DNA from: Clostridiaceae bacterium
Lineage (GTDB): Bacteria; Bacillota; Clostridia; UBA1212; DUPL01
Length of the DNA: 15,477 nt
Direction of reading: 5' to 3'
Assembly: GCA_012522035.1 (NCBI GenBank)
Contig: JAAYLF010000319.1
Coordinates: 1 to 15,477 of the forward strand
Shown one piece after another: positions 5,727-14,724 of the stretch. A program made the translations under genes and the position numbers. The notes beneath the pieces were generated by a model. It was not told the DNA's origin. It made no database searches and saw only the letters and a list, made by a program, of their open reading frames with translations. Numbering within the stretch: position 1 is the stretch's first letter; every line of letters starts with the position of its first letter.

Positions 5727-7009
5727 GATTCAATACCCTCCATATTGTTGGATGTCAAAAAGTACACCGTATCAAGCTGTATTTTCTGTGCACACCTTAC
5801 AGCATCCTCCACAGTCACACTGCTTATCTTTTCGATAAAATCGTCAAGGTGCAAAATCTCCGTATTCAGGAAGGTTTGCCCTATGAAAAAGTCCATAATG
5901 GCAAACTGGGTGTCCTTGAATGAGTTGAAAGCATTTTTGAACATCCTGATGGTGGACTCGTATTCGTTTTCGGTTACATTACCATCCCTGACTTCCTGCA
6001 GCTGCTTTAGTATAAGCTCTTCAGCCTTTTCCTTGTTTGATATCTCAATTCCACTGTAGGCCACCATCAGCCCTTTGTATCTTTCTATTCTTGAAGCTGC
6101 GTAATATGCAAGACTGTTTTTCTCCCTTACATTCTGAAACAGCTTGGAATGAACACCGGCGCCAAATATACCATTGGCTACACATAGTGCATAGAAATCA
6201 TCACTGTCAGGATCCACATTGGTCCTAAAGCCAATGGTGAGCTTGCCTTGAGTCACATCCATCTTTTCAACTGCATCGCGTCTTTCTATCGCTTCAAACT
6301 CCCTGTAGCCAAGATTCAGCTTGATCTTTTCTCCTGCAAATTCGTCCTTGAAGGAATCAAGCACCTCCATCAAATCATCAGGCTTGTTCCTTCCGCAGAA
6401 AAATATCTTGACAGGCAGTCTCTTTAAAAAGTATTCCCTGTAGTATTTATACAGTTCTGATTCTGTAAGGGCATCTCCATCCTCCACAGCACCCAGTTCA
6501 TTTATGCCAAAAGGTTCATCCTGACACATAAGTTCCTGACAGCGGACAATGGCGTAATTCTGCTTGTTGTTAATCAAAGACCTGATAATATTGTTATTGT
6601 TCACTCTCTCCTGCTGGAAATATTCCTTCTTGAATCCGTTGTTCTCAGTAACAGGATTGCAGATGATGTTGAACAATAGTTCAACCAATTCCCTTACCAG
6701 ACTTTTATAATTCTTTGCATACACTTCCTCAACAAAATCAGCAACGAACTGAATAAGCTGTATCTCTCCTTTTTTCTCCACATTAGTGGAAAAACCCGCA
6801 CCATAAAGAGACATGAGTTTTGCTGAAATGTCCCTTTGAGTTGGGTGGGTTTTGCAGCCTCTTGCAAGAATTGATGGTATAAGGGCGTTTTTGTATGCTC
6901 TATCCTTGCTCAGATTGTCACAAAAAGTTATATTTATGCTGCCTGTCTTGAATTTCGATGAACGAATGTAATATATGTCTATACCGTTTATCTCAGCTAT
7001 TTTCTCCAT
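5723..7009 (-). CDS. ymfF: M16-family peptidase homologue lacking the zinc motif (YmfF-like)
   Basis: This is a 428-residue homologue of the next gene with the general M16 layout. The NALIPSILARGCKTHPTQRDISAKLMSLYGA segment (by 7018 numbering, residues 43-73) falls where active enzymes carry HxxEH, and no such motif occurs, so it is predicted to be catalytically silent. The later M16-like region GAGVHSKLFQNVREKNSLAYYAASRIERYKG is well preserved; that segment aids substrate binding in the family. ATG 7009 is chosen because AGAAGG sits about nine bases upstream; an in-frame ATG at 7018 has the Shine-Dalgarno directly against it. It overlaps ribF by 17 nt and the HxxEH partner by 4 nt. Confidence 0.85.
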   Translation of the reverse strand: MEKIAEINGIDIYYIRSSKFKTGSINITFCDNLSKDRAYKNALIPSILARGCKTHPTQRDISAKLMSLYGAGFSTNVEKKGEIQLIQFVADFVEEVYAKNYKSLVRELVELLFNIICNPVTENNGFKKEYFQQERVNNNNIIRSLINNKQNYAIVRCQELMCQDEPFGINELGAVEDGDALTESELYKYYREYFLKRLPVKIFFCGRNKPDDLMEVLDSFKDEFAGEKIKLNLGYREFEAIERRDAVEKMDVTQGKLTIGFRTNVDPDSDDFYALCVANGIFGAGVHSKLFQNVREKNSLAYYAASRIERYKGLMVAYSGIEISNKEKAEELILKQLQEVRDGNVTENEYESTIRMFKNAFNSFKDTQFAIMDFFIGQTFLNTEILHLDDFIEKISSVTVEDAVRCAQKIQLDTVYFLTSNNMEGIES

Positions 7010-7952
7010 TAACACCATTCCTTCTGCTTGTCATTTTGAAATATTGCTTTGCATCATCTATATCTGCTGCAATCTTTTTTTTAAGATCGTCCACGCTGTC
7101 AAAAACCATTTCATCCCGCAGTTTTTTGTAAAAAAAGACTTCGATGTTCTTACCATATAGTTTATCTTCATAATCAAAAATATGCGTCTCAATGGTGGTA
7201 TGCTTGCAGCCAAAGGTTGGATTGGTCCCAATATTCGTAATACTTTCATACAAATCACCATCAAGTTTTGTCTTAGTTGCATATACACCTGCGCATGGCA
7301 GAGCGTATCCTTCTCTAGGCAATATGTTGGCAGTGGGAAAACCAATCTTCGAACCAACTTTTCTGCCAACCGTAACTTCTCCGGGAATTGAGTACTGCCT
7401 GTTTGTCATTCTTGTATACCTTTCCATGTCTCCTGAAGAAACAAGTTTTCTTAGAAAAGTACTGGAAACTGCAATACCATCCACTTCCACAGGCGGCACT
7501 ATTACGGTTTTAAAATTGAACTTCTTTCCGAGTTCAATTAAATCATTTGCTTTTCCCATTCCTTTTATTCCAAAAGTATAGTCATAGCCAACAACCACCA
7601 GTTTTGCATTGAATTCTCCAACCAGAATATTCTTTACAAAATCATACGGCTTTATTTTTGAAAATTCTTCAGTAAACTCTTCGAAGTATAGAATATCAAT
7701 ATTCTTTTTTTCAAGTATGGATGCTTTTTGCTCGTTCGAGAGAATGATAGGGGTTTTGTCCTTTCTAAGAATGTTTTCAGGATGCCTTCTGAAGGTATAA
7801 ACAACGGACGGGATTCCAAGTTTCTCACACTCTTCCTTTAGCACATCAATTATTCTTGCATGACCCAAATGTATCCCGTCAAAATTTCCCAGTCCCAGTC
7901 CGTATGAATTTTCAGGGATTCTTGTATTTGATAATCTGTACAATACTTCCAT
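6993..7952 (-). CDS. ribF: Bifunctional riboflavin kinase / FAD synthetase RibF
   Basis: RibF phosphorylates riboflavin to FMN and adenylates FMN to FAD. In the 319-residue product the N-terminal nucleotidyltransferase domain has GNFDGIHLGH (22-31, with the HxGH motif), VGYDYTFG (121-128) and STFLR (164-168). The C-terminal flavokinase domain has GRKVGSKIGFPTANI (196-210) and the ETHIFDYEDKLYGKNIEVFF segment typical of the fold. The ATG at 7952 has AGGGGA seven bases upstream; an in-frame TTG at 7973 would lie inside truB with no better site. It follows truB by 10 nt, as in many Firmicutes. The operon's usual next gene, rpsO, is replaced here by M16 peptidase homologues. Confidence 0.96.
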   Translation of the reverse strand: MEVLYRLSNTRIPENSYGLGLGNFDGIHLGHARIIDVLKEECEKLGIPSVVYTFRRHPENILRKDKTPIILSNEQKASILEKKNIDILYFEEFTEEFSKIKPYDFVKNILVGEFNAKLVVVGYDYTFGIKGMGKANDLIELGKKFNFKTVIVPPVEVDGIAVSSTFLRKLVSSGDMERYTRMTNRQYSIPGEVTVGRKVGSKIGFPTANILPREGYALPCAGVYATKTKLDGDLYESITNIGTNPTFGCKHTTIETHIFDYEDKLYGKNIEVFFYKKLRDEMVFDSVDDLKKKIAADIDDAKQYFKMTSRRNGVNGENS

Positions 7953-7962
7953 TATGCTTCCC

Positions 7963-8829
7963 CTATTCACCAAAATATTTCCATGGCTTTAATACAGTCT
8001 TTCCGTCTTTCGTTTTTTCGTTTCTTGCAAGAGCAAGAAGTTCGCCCTTGTGGTAAACCCTTATGCCCTCTTCTTCAAAAACTTCGTTAATCAATACACT
8101 TCTGCCATTTATATAATCCGTTTTCTGCTTGTCGTTTATCTCAACGGAAGGAAAATGTTGGAGCACCAAATCTACAGGGTAGGCATACTCCATGTAATTC
8201 TCATCTATGTCTTCAAGCATGACGGCATCTTTGCAATCAAACATGCCATAGTGCGTACGAACCAGAGAATACATGCATGCAGCGCTGTTTAAGGCACCTC
8301 CAATGTCCCTGCACAAGGACCTTATGTAGGTTCCTTTTGAGCAACTCACGTGGATTCTTGCAGTATTTCCCTCAAAGGACAGGAGCTCTATTGAATATAT
8401 TTCAATATCCCTTGCTTTTGGCTCAACAGCCTTGCCCTTTCTTGCCAGCTTGTACATAGGAACCCCATCAACTTTTATGGCAGAGTATGCCGGAGGAATC
8501 TGTTTCTGCCTGCCATGAAAGTTTTTTAAAATCTCCAAAAGCGCCTCCCTGGTTATATGAGAGTACTCCTCTTCCCTGATTGTCTCGCCCCATATATCAC
8601 AGGTATCCGTCTCCTTGCCAAACAGAATTTCACATTCATATCCTTTGTCAAAATCCATAAAAAACTCGTTTACCCTGGTGGACTTGTCCAGCATGACTGG
8701 AAGAACACCTTCCGCATTTGGGTCCAATGTGCCTGCATGTCCTGCTTTTTTTGCCTTTGTTCTTCTTCTTATCTCACTCACACATTGGAAGGACGATATT
8801 CCCTTTGGCTTGTAGACATTAAGTATCAT
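7963..8829 (-). CDS. truB: tRNA pseudouridine-55 synthase TruB
   Basis: TruB isomerises U55 in the T-loop of tRNAs. The 288-residue protein starts MILNVYKPKGISSFQ and carries the catalytic Asp36 within HAGTLDPNAEGVLPV (31-45). Further family elements are QIPPAYSAIKVDGVPMYKLAR and the SCSKGTYIRSLCRDIG motif. A short C-terminal PUA-like part ends GKTVLKPWKYFGE. The ATG at 8829 overlaps the end of the DHH gene by 11 nt, indicating coupled translation. Stop is TAG. Confidence 0.97.
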   Translation of the reverse strand: MILNVYKPKGISSFQCVSEIRRRTKAKKAGHAGTLDPNAEGVLPVMLDKSTRVNEFFMDFDKGYECEILFGKETDTCDIWGETIREEEYSHITREALLEILKNFHGRQKQIPPAYSAIKVDGVPMYKLARKGKAVEPKARDIEIYSIELLSFEGNTARIHVSCSKGTYIRSLCRDIGGALNSAACMYSLVRTHYGMFDCKDAVMLEDIDENYMEYAYPVDLVLQHFPSVEINDKQKTDYINGRSVLINEVFEEEGIRVYHKGELLALARNEKTKDGKTVLKPWKYFGE

Positions 8830-9796
8830 TAAGAGCTCTTCCCAACCTTTCCAAAAGTGTTTTCTTCATTGATTGTTCGTCTCCGTAATATGTGAAACCA
8901 GCAGCTCTTTTATGCCCTCCTCCATTAAAAGAAGCGGCAATCTGCGAAACATCAACTATCTCGTTCGATCTAAGACTGGCCTTTAATTCATCTTTCTTGT
9001 CCCCTGGCCTTATGAACACAGAGGTATCCACGCCCTCTATCTCTCTTAAATACGTGGCAAGACCCTCACTGTCTTCCATGATGGCTCCAGCCTTTTCAAA
9101 ATCCTCTATTGTAAGGTTCACATAAGCGACCCTTTCATTAAAAAAGAATTCCATCTTGGAAACTGCAATATTATACAGCCTTATCATGCCTTTTGATTTC
9201 TCCTGGAAAATCCTGCTTATGTAAGACAGATCTCCCAGCTTGGACAGAATCTTTGCAGCAATTATATGCACTTTGGCATCCGTATTCGAATGCTTGAATC
9301 CTCCCGTGTCGGTATAGATCCCTGTATAAATTCTAAGGGATGCCTCATCAGATATCTCACCAACAAGCTCGGTCAAGAGTTCCCAAATGGCTGCACAGGT
9401 GGCAGCCCACTTGGTATCTACAAAATTGTAATCTGCATAATCATCTTCAGATATGTGATGATCAATTTTTATTGTAGCGCCAGCGCTCTTAAACAAATCC
9501 GCTCTTTTACCGAGCCTCTTTATATCTCCACTATCAACAGCCACAGCAAGATCAAACATGCGTGTTTCCATGCCTTCTTGAAACACTACTGTTTCAATTG
9601 CTTCAGAGGAAATGAAGGATAGTTTTTTCTGAATCTCCTCATCCAAAAACACGCAAGTATCCTTACCCAGCCTTTTCAGCTCGATTGCCAATGCAAAAGC
9701 TGAACCCAAAGCATCGCCATCCGCATCGTAGTGCGGAAAAATGGCTACGCTTCGGGCCTTGTTTAGAACTTCAACAGCTTTGGACCAGCTATTCAT
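8819..9796 (-). CDS. nrnA: DHH/DHHA1 phosphoesterase, NrnA-like nanoRNase / pAp phosphatase
   Basis: NrnA-type enzymes degrade very short RNAs and dephosphorylate 3',5'-bisphosphonucleotides (pAp) in the cytoplasm. The 325-residue protein shows the metal-binding set in order: HYDADGD (22-28), DSGD (88-91) and IDHH (111-114), giving DHH its name. The C-terminal DHHA1 domain has FNGGGHKRAAG near residue 290. Length matches NrnA rather than the much longer RecJ. ATG 9796 is preferred: GGAGG lies five bases upstream and it overlaps rbfA by only 8 nt, while in-frame ATGs at 9811 and 9832 have poorer sites. Its place between rbfA and truB is common in Clostridia and agrees with an RNA-turnover role. 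Confidence 0.9.
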   Translation of the reverse strand: MNSWSKAVEVLNKARSVAIFPHYDADGDALGSAFALAIELKRLGKDTCVFLDEEIQKKLSFISSEAIETVVFQEGMETRMFDLAVAVDSGDIKRLGKRADLFKSAGATIKIDHHISEDDYADYNFVDTKWAATCAAIWELLTELVGEISDEASLRIYTGIYTDTGGFKHSNTDAKVHIIAAKILSKLGDLSYISRIFQEKSKGMIRLYNIAVSKMEFFFNERVAYVNLTIEDFEKAGAIMEDSEGLATYLREIEGVDTSVFIRPGDKKDELKASLRSNEIVDVSQIAASFNGGGHKRAAGFTYYGDEQSMKKTLLERLGRALNDT

Positions 9797-10163
9797 CGCT
9801 GCCTCCGTCATCACTCTCTTCCCTGGGAACAACCTTGTTTATGAGTTCGGAGATATATGCGCCATACTCTATAGACTCGTCCAGCTTGAAATTAAGCTCT
9901 GGAAGAATACGTATAATCATGCGCTTTCCAATCTCTCGCCTGATATATCCAGCGCTTTTTTTCAATGCAAGCATGCAGGAAGCCTTTTCAGCTTCGCTGC
10001 CGTATACGCTTACATAAACCTTTGCATACTTCAGATCTTTTGTAAGATCCACTTTCGTCACAGAGGTCATTTGAGGTATTCTCGGATCCTTGAGTTCATA
10101 CATAAGAATATCGGAAATGACCTTCTTCATTTCATTTGCAATCCTAACAATTCTACCGTCCAT
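9789..10163 (-). CDS. rbfA: 30S ribosome-binding factor RbfA
   Basis: RbfA is a single KH-domain protein that helps mature the 5' end of 16S rRNA and the 30S subunit. The 124-residue product has the family pattern: RIVRIANEMKKVISDIL, then DPRIPQMTSVTKVDLTKDLKYAKVYVSVYG, and NFKLDESIEYGAYISELINKV near the end, followed by a short acidic tail (EESDDGGSDE). Its ATG comes one base after the infB TAG, with AGAGGA at a suitable distance, so translation is likely coupled to infB. Confidence 0.96.
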   Translation of the reverse strand: MDGRIVRIANEMKKVISDILMYELKDPRIPQMTSVTKVDLTKDLKYAKVYVSVYGSEAEKASCMLALKKSAGYIRREIGKRMIIRILPELNFKLDESIEYGAYISELINKVVPREESDDGGSDE

Positions 10164-10164
10164 A

Positions 10165-13158
10165 CTAGTTCCTCTTTATCTCTTCCATTACGAAGCTTTC
10201 TATAATATCGCCAACTTTTATATCATTATACTTCTCTATTGACAGACCGCATTCATATCCTTGGACAACTTCTCTAACGTCATCCTTGAATCTCTTCAGT
10301 GATGCAAGAGAGCCTTCGTGAATTACTATGCCTTCCCTTACAATCCTGACACTTGAGTTCCTTGTAATCTTGCCCTGGATTACATAACCGCCTGCAATGG
10401 TGCCAATACCAGACACCTTGAAGATTTGCCTTACTTCCACCATGCCCTGTACAACTTCCTTGTACTCAGGATCAAGCATACCCTTCATTGCAGTCTCTAT
10501 ATCCTCAATAGCATCGTATATAACCCTGTAAAGGCGGATGTCAACACCAACGGATTCAGCGTGGTCAGCTACATTTGGAGCCGGCCTTACGTTGAAGCCT
10601 ATAATTATGGCATTTGATACTTCCGCCAAATTGACGTCAGAGTCATTGACAGCACCAACAGCGCCGTGGATTATGTTTATTCTTACCTCATCGTTGCTGA
10701 GCTTCTCCAAGGATTGTTTGATAGCTTCAACACTTCCCTGTACGTCCGCCTTGACAATTACATTAAGATCCTTAATCTCACCGGTCTGAATCTGTTCGTA
10801 CAGAGCATCCAGTGAAACTCTGGAGCTTTGTCTAAGCTGCTTCTCCCTGAGTTCGCTCTTGCGTTTCTCGGCATACTGTTTTGCCAGCTGCTCGTCCTTT
10901 ACCGCATAGAAGAGCTCACCTGCTTCAGGAACTTCAGGAAGACCTGTAATTTCAACCGGTGTTGACGGTCCCGCCTTTTTGAGAGGCTGGCCTTTTTCGT
11001 CCGTCATTGTTCTTATTCTTCCAAAAGTGGTTCCTGCAATAATGGAATCTCCTGGTTTCAAAGTACCTCTCTGCACCAAAAGGGTCGCAACAGGTCCTCT
11101 GTTTTTGTCAAGTTTCGCTTCTATAACAGTACCTTTGGGCTGTGCATTGGGGTTTGCCTTGAGTTCCATCAAATCGGCGGTCAGAAGCACTGTCTCAAGA
11201 AGCTCATCTATATTCTGACCAAGTTTTGCAGAAACATTTACAAATGGAACATCTCCTCCCCATTCATCGGAAATGACACCATACTCGGTAAGCTGCTGCT
11301 TGATCCTTTCCGGATCCGCTCCTACCTTGTCAATTTTGTTGACTGCCACCACCATTTGCACATTAGCTGCCTTGGCATGGTTTATGGCCTCAACAGTCTG
11401 GGGCATCACGCCATCATCCGCAGCAACAACCAAAATGGCAACGTCGGTCACCTGGGCTCCTCTTGCTCTCATGGAGGTGAAAGCCTCGTGGCCTGGTGTA
11501 TCCAGGAAAGTTATATGTCTTCCCTTTACCTTTACCATGTACGCACCAATGTGCTGTGTGATACCACCAGCTTCCTTGTCCGTAACGCTGGTCTTTCGGA
11601 TTGCATCCAAAAGGGAGGTCTTTCCATGGTCGACATGACCCATGACAACAACCACTGGTGGACGCGGCTCCAAGCCCTCTTCGTCCTCGGTATCATCAAA
11701 CAGGATGTCTTCCGCAGTAACTGTAACTTCCTTGATAGCATTAATACCGAATTCAGAAGCAACAATTGCAGCTGTATCAAAATCTATTTCCTGGTTCAGA
11801 TTTGCCATTACACCCATAAGCATCAGTTTTTTAATAACTTCCGCTCCGGTCTTCTTTATAGCGGCAGCAAAATCTTTTACAGTCATAAATTCAGGAAGCT
11901 TTACTTCTGTAAGCTGTGCAATAACTTGCTGCTGTTTCTGTTCCTGATTTGCCGCTTTCTTGTTCTTTGACTTCTTCTTTCTGCCTCCTCTGAAGGTTTC
12001 AACCTCATCGAAATCATCAGCACCCCTGAATTTCTCCTTGTGTCCTTTGGGCTGCGTCTTCTTGATCTCTTTTCTTGTCTGGCTGTCCACAATTTTGCCA
12101 GCCTTGGTCTTTTTGCTTTCAGGCTTGACAACTGGTGGAGCATCAACAACGATTTCCTTTTTGGCTTCAACCTTTTTTTCAACCTTAGGCTCGGGTTTGC
12201 GCTCTGCCTTTTGCTTCTTTTCAACAGGTTTCTCAGGCTTTTCTTCCTTTTGGGCAGCCTTTTCCACTTCAGGTGCAGGTTCTGGAGTTTTCTTCTCTTC
12301 CTTCTCCTGAATAATTATAACTTCAGTTTTTTCCGCAACTGGTGCTTTCTCTTCTTTTTTAACTACTTTTTCGACAGGCTCAGCCTTGACTTCCTTGGTT
12401 TCTATCTTCTTTTCTTCCTTCTTCTCTTCCTGCTTCTCTACTATCTTTTCTTCCTTCTTTTCAGCTGCAGGTTTTGCTACAACTACATCTATCTCTTCCA
12501 CTTCCGGAGTCTTTATGGCAGCTGTCTTTTCCTGCGGTTTTTCTGCTTCCTTGTCCTTGCCTGCTGCATTTCCATCCTGCGGTTTTCTCTTATTCTTGCT
12601 TATCCGCTTAACCTTGGGAGCCTCAGAGACAGCAGCTGTTTGACTGGCATTTGAAGGTTCTGCCTGTTTCTCTTCATTCTGTGCAGCCTCCTCCTTCTTT
12701 GCATCAGTTTCCTGAAGCAAATATTCCAAGTCGTCCTTGCCTCTAACTTCAAAACCTTGCCTCAAATCGGATGCGGCCACGTTTCTGGTTCTTTTTCCAC
12801 CCTTTCGCTTGCCGCGCTTTTCGTTGTCGTGGGACGTGGTGCTATTATCCCTTGCTGTATCTGAATCCGAATCAACAATTATTCGCCTCAAAATCACACC
12901 TTTTGTAGAGGAACTTGGAGAAACCTGGGTAATCATCCTTTTTCCATCCTTGCTTTCCTCAGATTCCTTTTGAGTTGATTTGGTAGCATCCGGCTGATAC
13001 CCCACATGATCATAAAATCTTTGGAGCTCTTCACCTTCCAAATAGCTCATATGGCTCTTTGGATAAATATCTATCTCGCTTAGCTTCTCCATTATCCTTG
13101 CACTTGTCGTTTTCATCTGCTTTGCCAAATCGCAGACCTTGATCTTGTTATTGTCCAA
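10165..13158 (-). CDS. infB: Translation initiation factor IF-2
   Basis: IF-2 is the GTPase that brings initiator tRNA to the 30S subunit and promotes subunit joining. With a TTG start at 13158 it is 997 residues, of which the first 50 or so form the small N-terminal domain (DNNKIKVCDLAKQMKTTSARIM). A very long low-complexity linker follows, extremely Lys/Glu/Pro-rich at about 219-353. The G domain carries GHVDHGKT (about 507), DTPGHEAF, NKID and SAKLG, and the beta-barrel and C-terminal tRNA-binding domains complete it. The TTG is preferred over an in-frame ATG at 13215 because GGAGGTG stands six bases before it and the encoded start matches known IF-2 N-termini. The start lies inside the end of rnpM (11-nt overlap). 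Stop is TAG. Confidence 0.96.
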   Translation of the reverse strand: MDNNKIKVCDLAKQMKTTSARIMEKLSEIDIYPKSHMSYLEGEELQRFYDHVGYQPDATKSTQKESEESKDGKRMITQVSPSSSTKGVILRRIIVDSDSDTARDNSTTSHDNEKRGKRKGGKRTRNVAASDLRQGFEVRGKDDLEYLLQETDAKKEEAAQNEEKQAEPSNASQTAAVSEAPKVKRISKNKRKPQDGNAAGKDKEAEKPQEKTAAIKTPEVEEIDVVVAKPAAEKKEEKIVEKQEEKKEEKKIETKEVKAEPVEKVVKKEEKAPVAEKTEVIIIQEKEEKKTPEPAPEVEKAAQKEEKPEKPVEKKQKAERKPEPKVEKKVEAKKEIVVDAPPVVKPESKKTKAGKIVDSQTRKEIKKTQPKGHKEKFRGADDFDEVETFRGGRKKKSKNKKAANQEQKQQQVIAQLTEVKLPEFMTVKDFAAAIKKTGAEVIKKLMLMGVMANLNQEIDFDTAAIVASEFGINAIKEVTVTAEDILFDDTEDEEGLEPRPPVVVVMGHVDHGKTSLLDAIRKTSVTDKEAGGITQHIGAYMVKVKGRHITFLDTPGHEAFTSMRARGAQVTDVAILVVAADDGVMPQTVEAINHAKAANVQMVVAVNKIDKVGADPERIKQQLTEYGVISDEWGGDVPFVNVSAKLGQNIDELLETVLLTADLMELKANPNAQPKGTVIEAKLDKNRGPVATLLVQRGTLKPGDSIIAGTTFGRIRTMTDEKGQPLKKAGPSTPVEITGLPEVPEAGELFYAVKDEQLAKQYAEKRKSELREKQLRQSSRVSLDALYEQIQTGEIKDLNVIVKADVQGSVEAIKQSLEKLSNDEVRINIIHGAVGAVNDSDVNLAEVSNAIIIGFNVRPAPNVADHAESVGVDIRLYRVIYDAIEDIETAMKGMLDPEYKEVVQGMVEVRQIFKVSGIGTIAGGYVIQGKITRNSSVRIVREGIVIHEGSLASLKRFKDDVREVVQGYECGLSIEKYNDIKVGDIIESFVMEEIKRN

Positions 13159-13441
13159 TAGCTCCACCTCCGTGTTTTTCAATATATTCCTTAATCTCTT
13201 CCACAAGCCTATCATAAACTTCCTTCTCTATACTCACCTTAAATTCCTTTTCCAACTTGCGAGCCTTTCGCATCATCTCAACGCAATCAAGATTCGGGCA
13301 GGTGTAAGCACCTCGCCCATTCTTTCGTCCCGTAGGATCAAAGTGTATGTTGCCTTCCTTGTCCCTAACAATCCTATACAACTCTCTTTTTGGTTTTGAC
13401 TCATTACAACCGATGCACTTCCGCATCGGCACTTTTTTCAT
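13148..13441 (-). CDS. rnpM: RNase P modulator RnpM (YlxR family)
   Basis: This small basic protein of about 97 residues shows the YlxR signatures KKVPMRKCIGCNESKPKRELYRIVR and GRKNGRGAYTCPNLDC. In Bacillus the family member binds the RNase P RNA and modulates the enzyme, hence RnpM. ATG 13441 is chosen because GGAG ends nine bases upstream; the in-frame ATG at 13447 and TTG at 13456 are alternatives adding two or five residues. The Cys pairs (CIGC, and C in AYTCPNLDC) could bind metal, which is only a suggestion. It lies between nusA and infB as in most Firmicutes; the RBS and start of infB fall inside its last codons. Confidence 0.9.
   Translation of the reverse strand: MKKVPMRKCIGCNESKPKRELYRIVRDKEGNIHFDPTGRKNGRGAYTCPNLDCVEMMRKARKLEKEFKVSIEKEVYDRLVEEIKEYIEKHGGGAIGQ
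13165..13171 (-). promoter_or_regulatory. Ribosome binding site fixing the TTG start of infB
   Basis: GGAGGTG on the minus strand, six bases before TTG 13158, lies within the last codons of rnpM. It decides the infB start and implies that infB translation is tied to rnpM. Confidence 0.75.
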
Positions 13442-13496
13442 TTTCATTTTCTCCAAGCACCCCTATCCTGATTAAAGTAATAATGCGAAAAGTTAT

Positions 13497-14705
13497 TTAC
13501 TCCATATCCGTCTCCCCGCCGCTCATCTCGACATTCTCATCGTCATCTGAAAGGGTTATCACCTGTGCTCCTTCATTATCCGAACTATAGTCAATGTATT
13601 CATCATCGCTGGGTGAACCGGCAAAGAGCTCCTCTTCAATTGTAGCCCTTATCTGAGACTCACTCTTTATGTCAATTTTCCATCCTGTCAGTTTTGCAGC
13701 AAGTCTCACATTCTGGCCTTCCTTGCCAATTGCCAAGGACAGCTGATTGTCCGGCACTATAACTGTTGCGGTTTTTTCACTCTCGTCGGCAAAAACCTTG
13801 ATTACTTTTGCAGGACTCAGACTGTTTGCAATCAGCTCTTCAGGTATTGCACTCCATTTAATAATGTCTATTCTTTCACCCTTCAGCTCGTCACAAATTA
13901 CCTGGACTCTTGTACCTTTCTGTCCAACACATGCACCAATTGGCTCCACATTCTCATCATGGGAATGTACGGATATCTTGGTTCTTGATCCTGGTTCCCT
14001 GGCAATATTCTTGATTTCAACAATGCCTTCCTGAATCTCGGGCACCTCCAGCTCAAACAAACGTTTAACAAGGCCAGGATGAGTCCTGGAAATCAGTATC
14101 ACAGGATCCTTGTTGGTCTTCTTTACTTCAAGAACATAAGCCTTTATCCTCTCGTGCATGTGGTAGTTCTCCCCCTCCACCTGTTCGGAGTGCAAAAGCT
14201 TTGCCTCTATTTTGCCAAGTTCCACGTATATGGTTTTTTCCCCTCTTGAATTCCTCTCAATTCTCTGCACTGTACCGCTGATAATATCCTTCTCTTTAGT
14301 CTTGTACAACTCATACAGCTGGTTTCTCTCTTCCTCACGAATTTTCTGTATGATGATTTGCTTTGCTTTCTGAGCAGCTAGCCTTCCAAAGTTCCTGGTT
14401 GTAATCTCAAACTCAGCCACATCGTCAACTTCAAATTCCGGATCCATCTTTCTTGCTTCCTCAAGGGAAAGTTCAGTTGCAGGATCAGTAACCTCTTCTA
14501 CAACAACCTTTCTCTCATAGCACTTGATTTCGCCTGTTTCACGGTTGAACTCAACTCTTGTATTCCTTCCCTTGGGCATGCCAGGCTCTGATGCTCTGCT
14601 AATAGAGGTATTTAAAGCATCCTCTATTGCTCTAATAATTATCTCCTTGTCAATTCCTTTGTCTTTTTCAAGTTCATTCAACGCATACAGCAATTCAGCA
14701 CTCAT
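13497..14705 (-). CDS. nusA: Transcription termination/antitermination factor NusA
   Basis: NusA binds RNA polymerase and modulates pausing, termination and antitermination. The 402-residue product has the N-terminal polymerase-binding domain (MSAELLYALNELEKDKGIDKE start), an S1 domain around IISGTVQRIERNSRGEKTIYVELGKIEAKLL, and two KH domains, the first with PIGACVGQKGTRVQVICDELKGERIDIIKW and the second with LAIGKEGQNVRLAAKLTGWKIDI. The ATG has AGGGAG eight bases before it. It follows rimP by 19 nt. Beyond the KH domains there is an acidic tail of roughly 40 residues with many Asp, Glu and Ser, longer than the Bacillus protein (371 aa); it lacks the repeated acidic domains of enterobacterial NusA. 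Confidence 0.97.
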   Translation of the reverse strand: MSAELLYALNELEKDKGIDKEIIIRAIEDALNTSISRASEPGMPKGRNTRVEFNRETGEIKCYERKVVVEEVTDPATELSLEEARKMDPEFEVDDVAEFEITTRNFGRLAAQKAKQIIIQKIREEERNQLYELYKTKEKDIISGTVQRIERNSRGEKTIYVELGKIEAKLLHSEQVEGENYHMHERIKAYVLEVKKTNKDPVILISRTHPGLVKRLFELEVPEIQEGIVEIKNIAREPGSRTKISVHSHDENVEPIGACVGQKGTRVQVICDELKGERIDIIKWSAIPEELIANSLSPAKVIKVFADESEKTATVIVPDNQLSLAIGKEGQNVRLAAKLTGWKIDIKSESQIRATIEEELFAGSPSDDEYIDYSSDNEGAQVITLSDDDENVEMSGGETDME

Positions 14706-14724
14706 TTACTTTACTCCCTTCAAC

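Noticed and set aside
5184..6059. 291-codon plus-strand open frame antisense to the two M16 genes
   Set aside because: It lies fully opposite two well-supported overlapping genes, shows no recognisable domain, and its composition looks like a reverse-strand shadow; no plus-strand promoter was noted ahead of it.
11356..11970. 204-codon plus-strand open frame opposite the IF-2 G domain
   Set aside because: The opposite strand carries clear IF-2 GTPase motifs; no family features or start signals support the plus frame.
12040..12654. 204-codon plus-strand open frame, very rich in Phe and Leu
   Set aside because: It is the complement of the Lys/Glu-rich linker of IF-2; AAG/GAA codons read backward give CTT/TTC, which explains both its length and its hydrophobic look.
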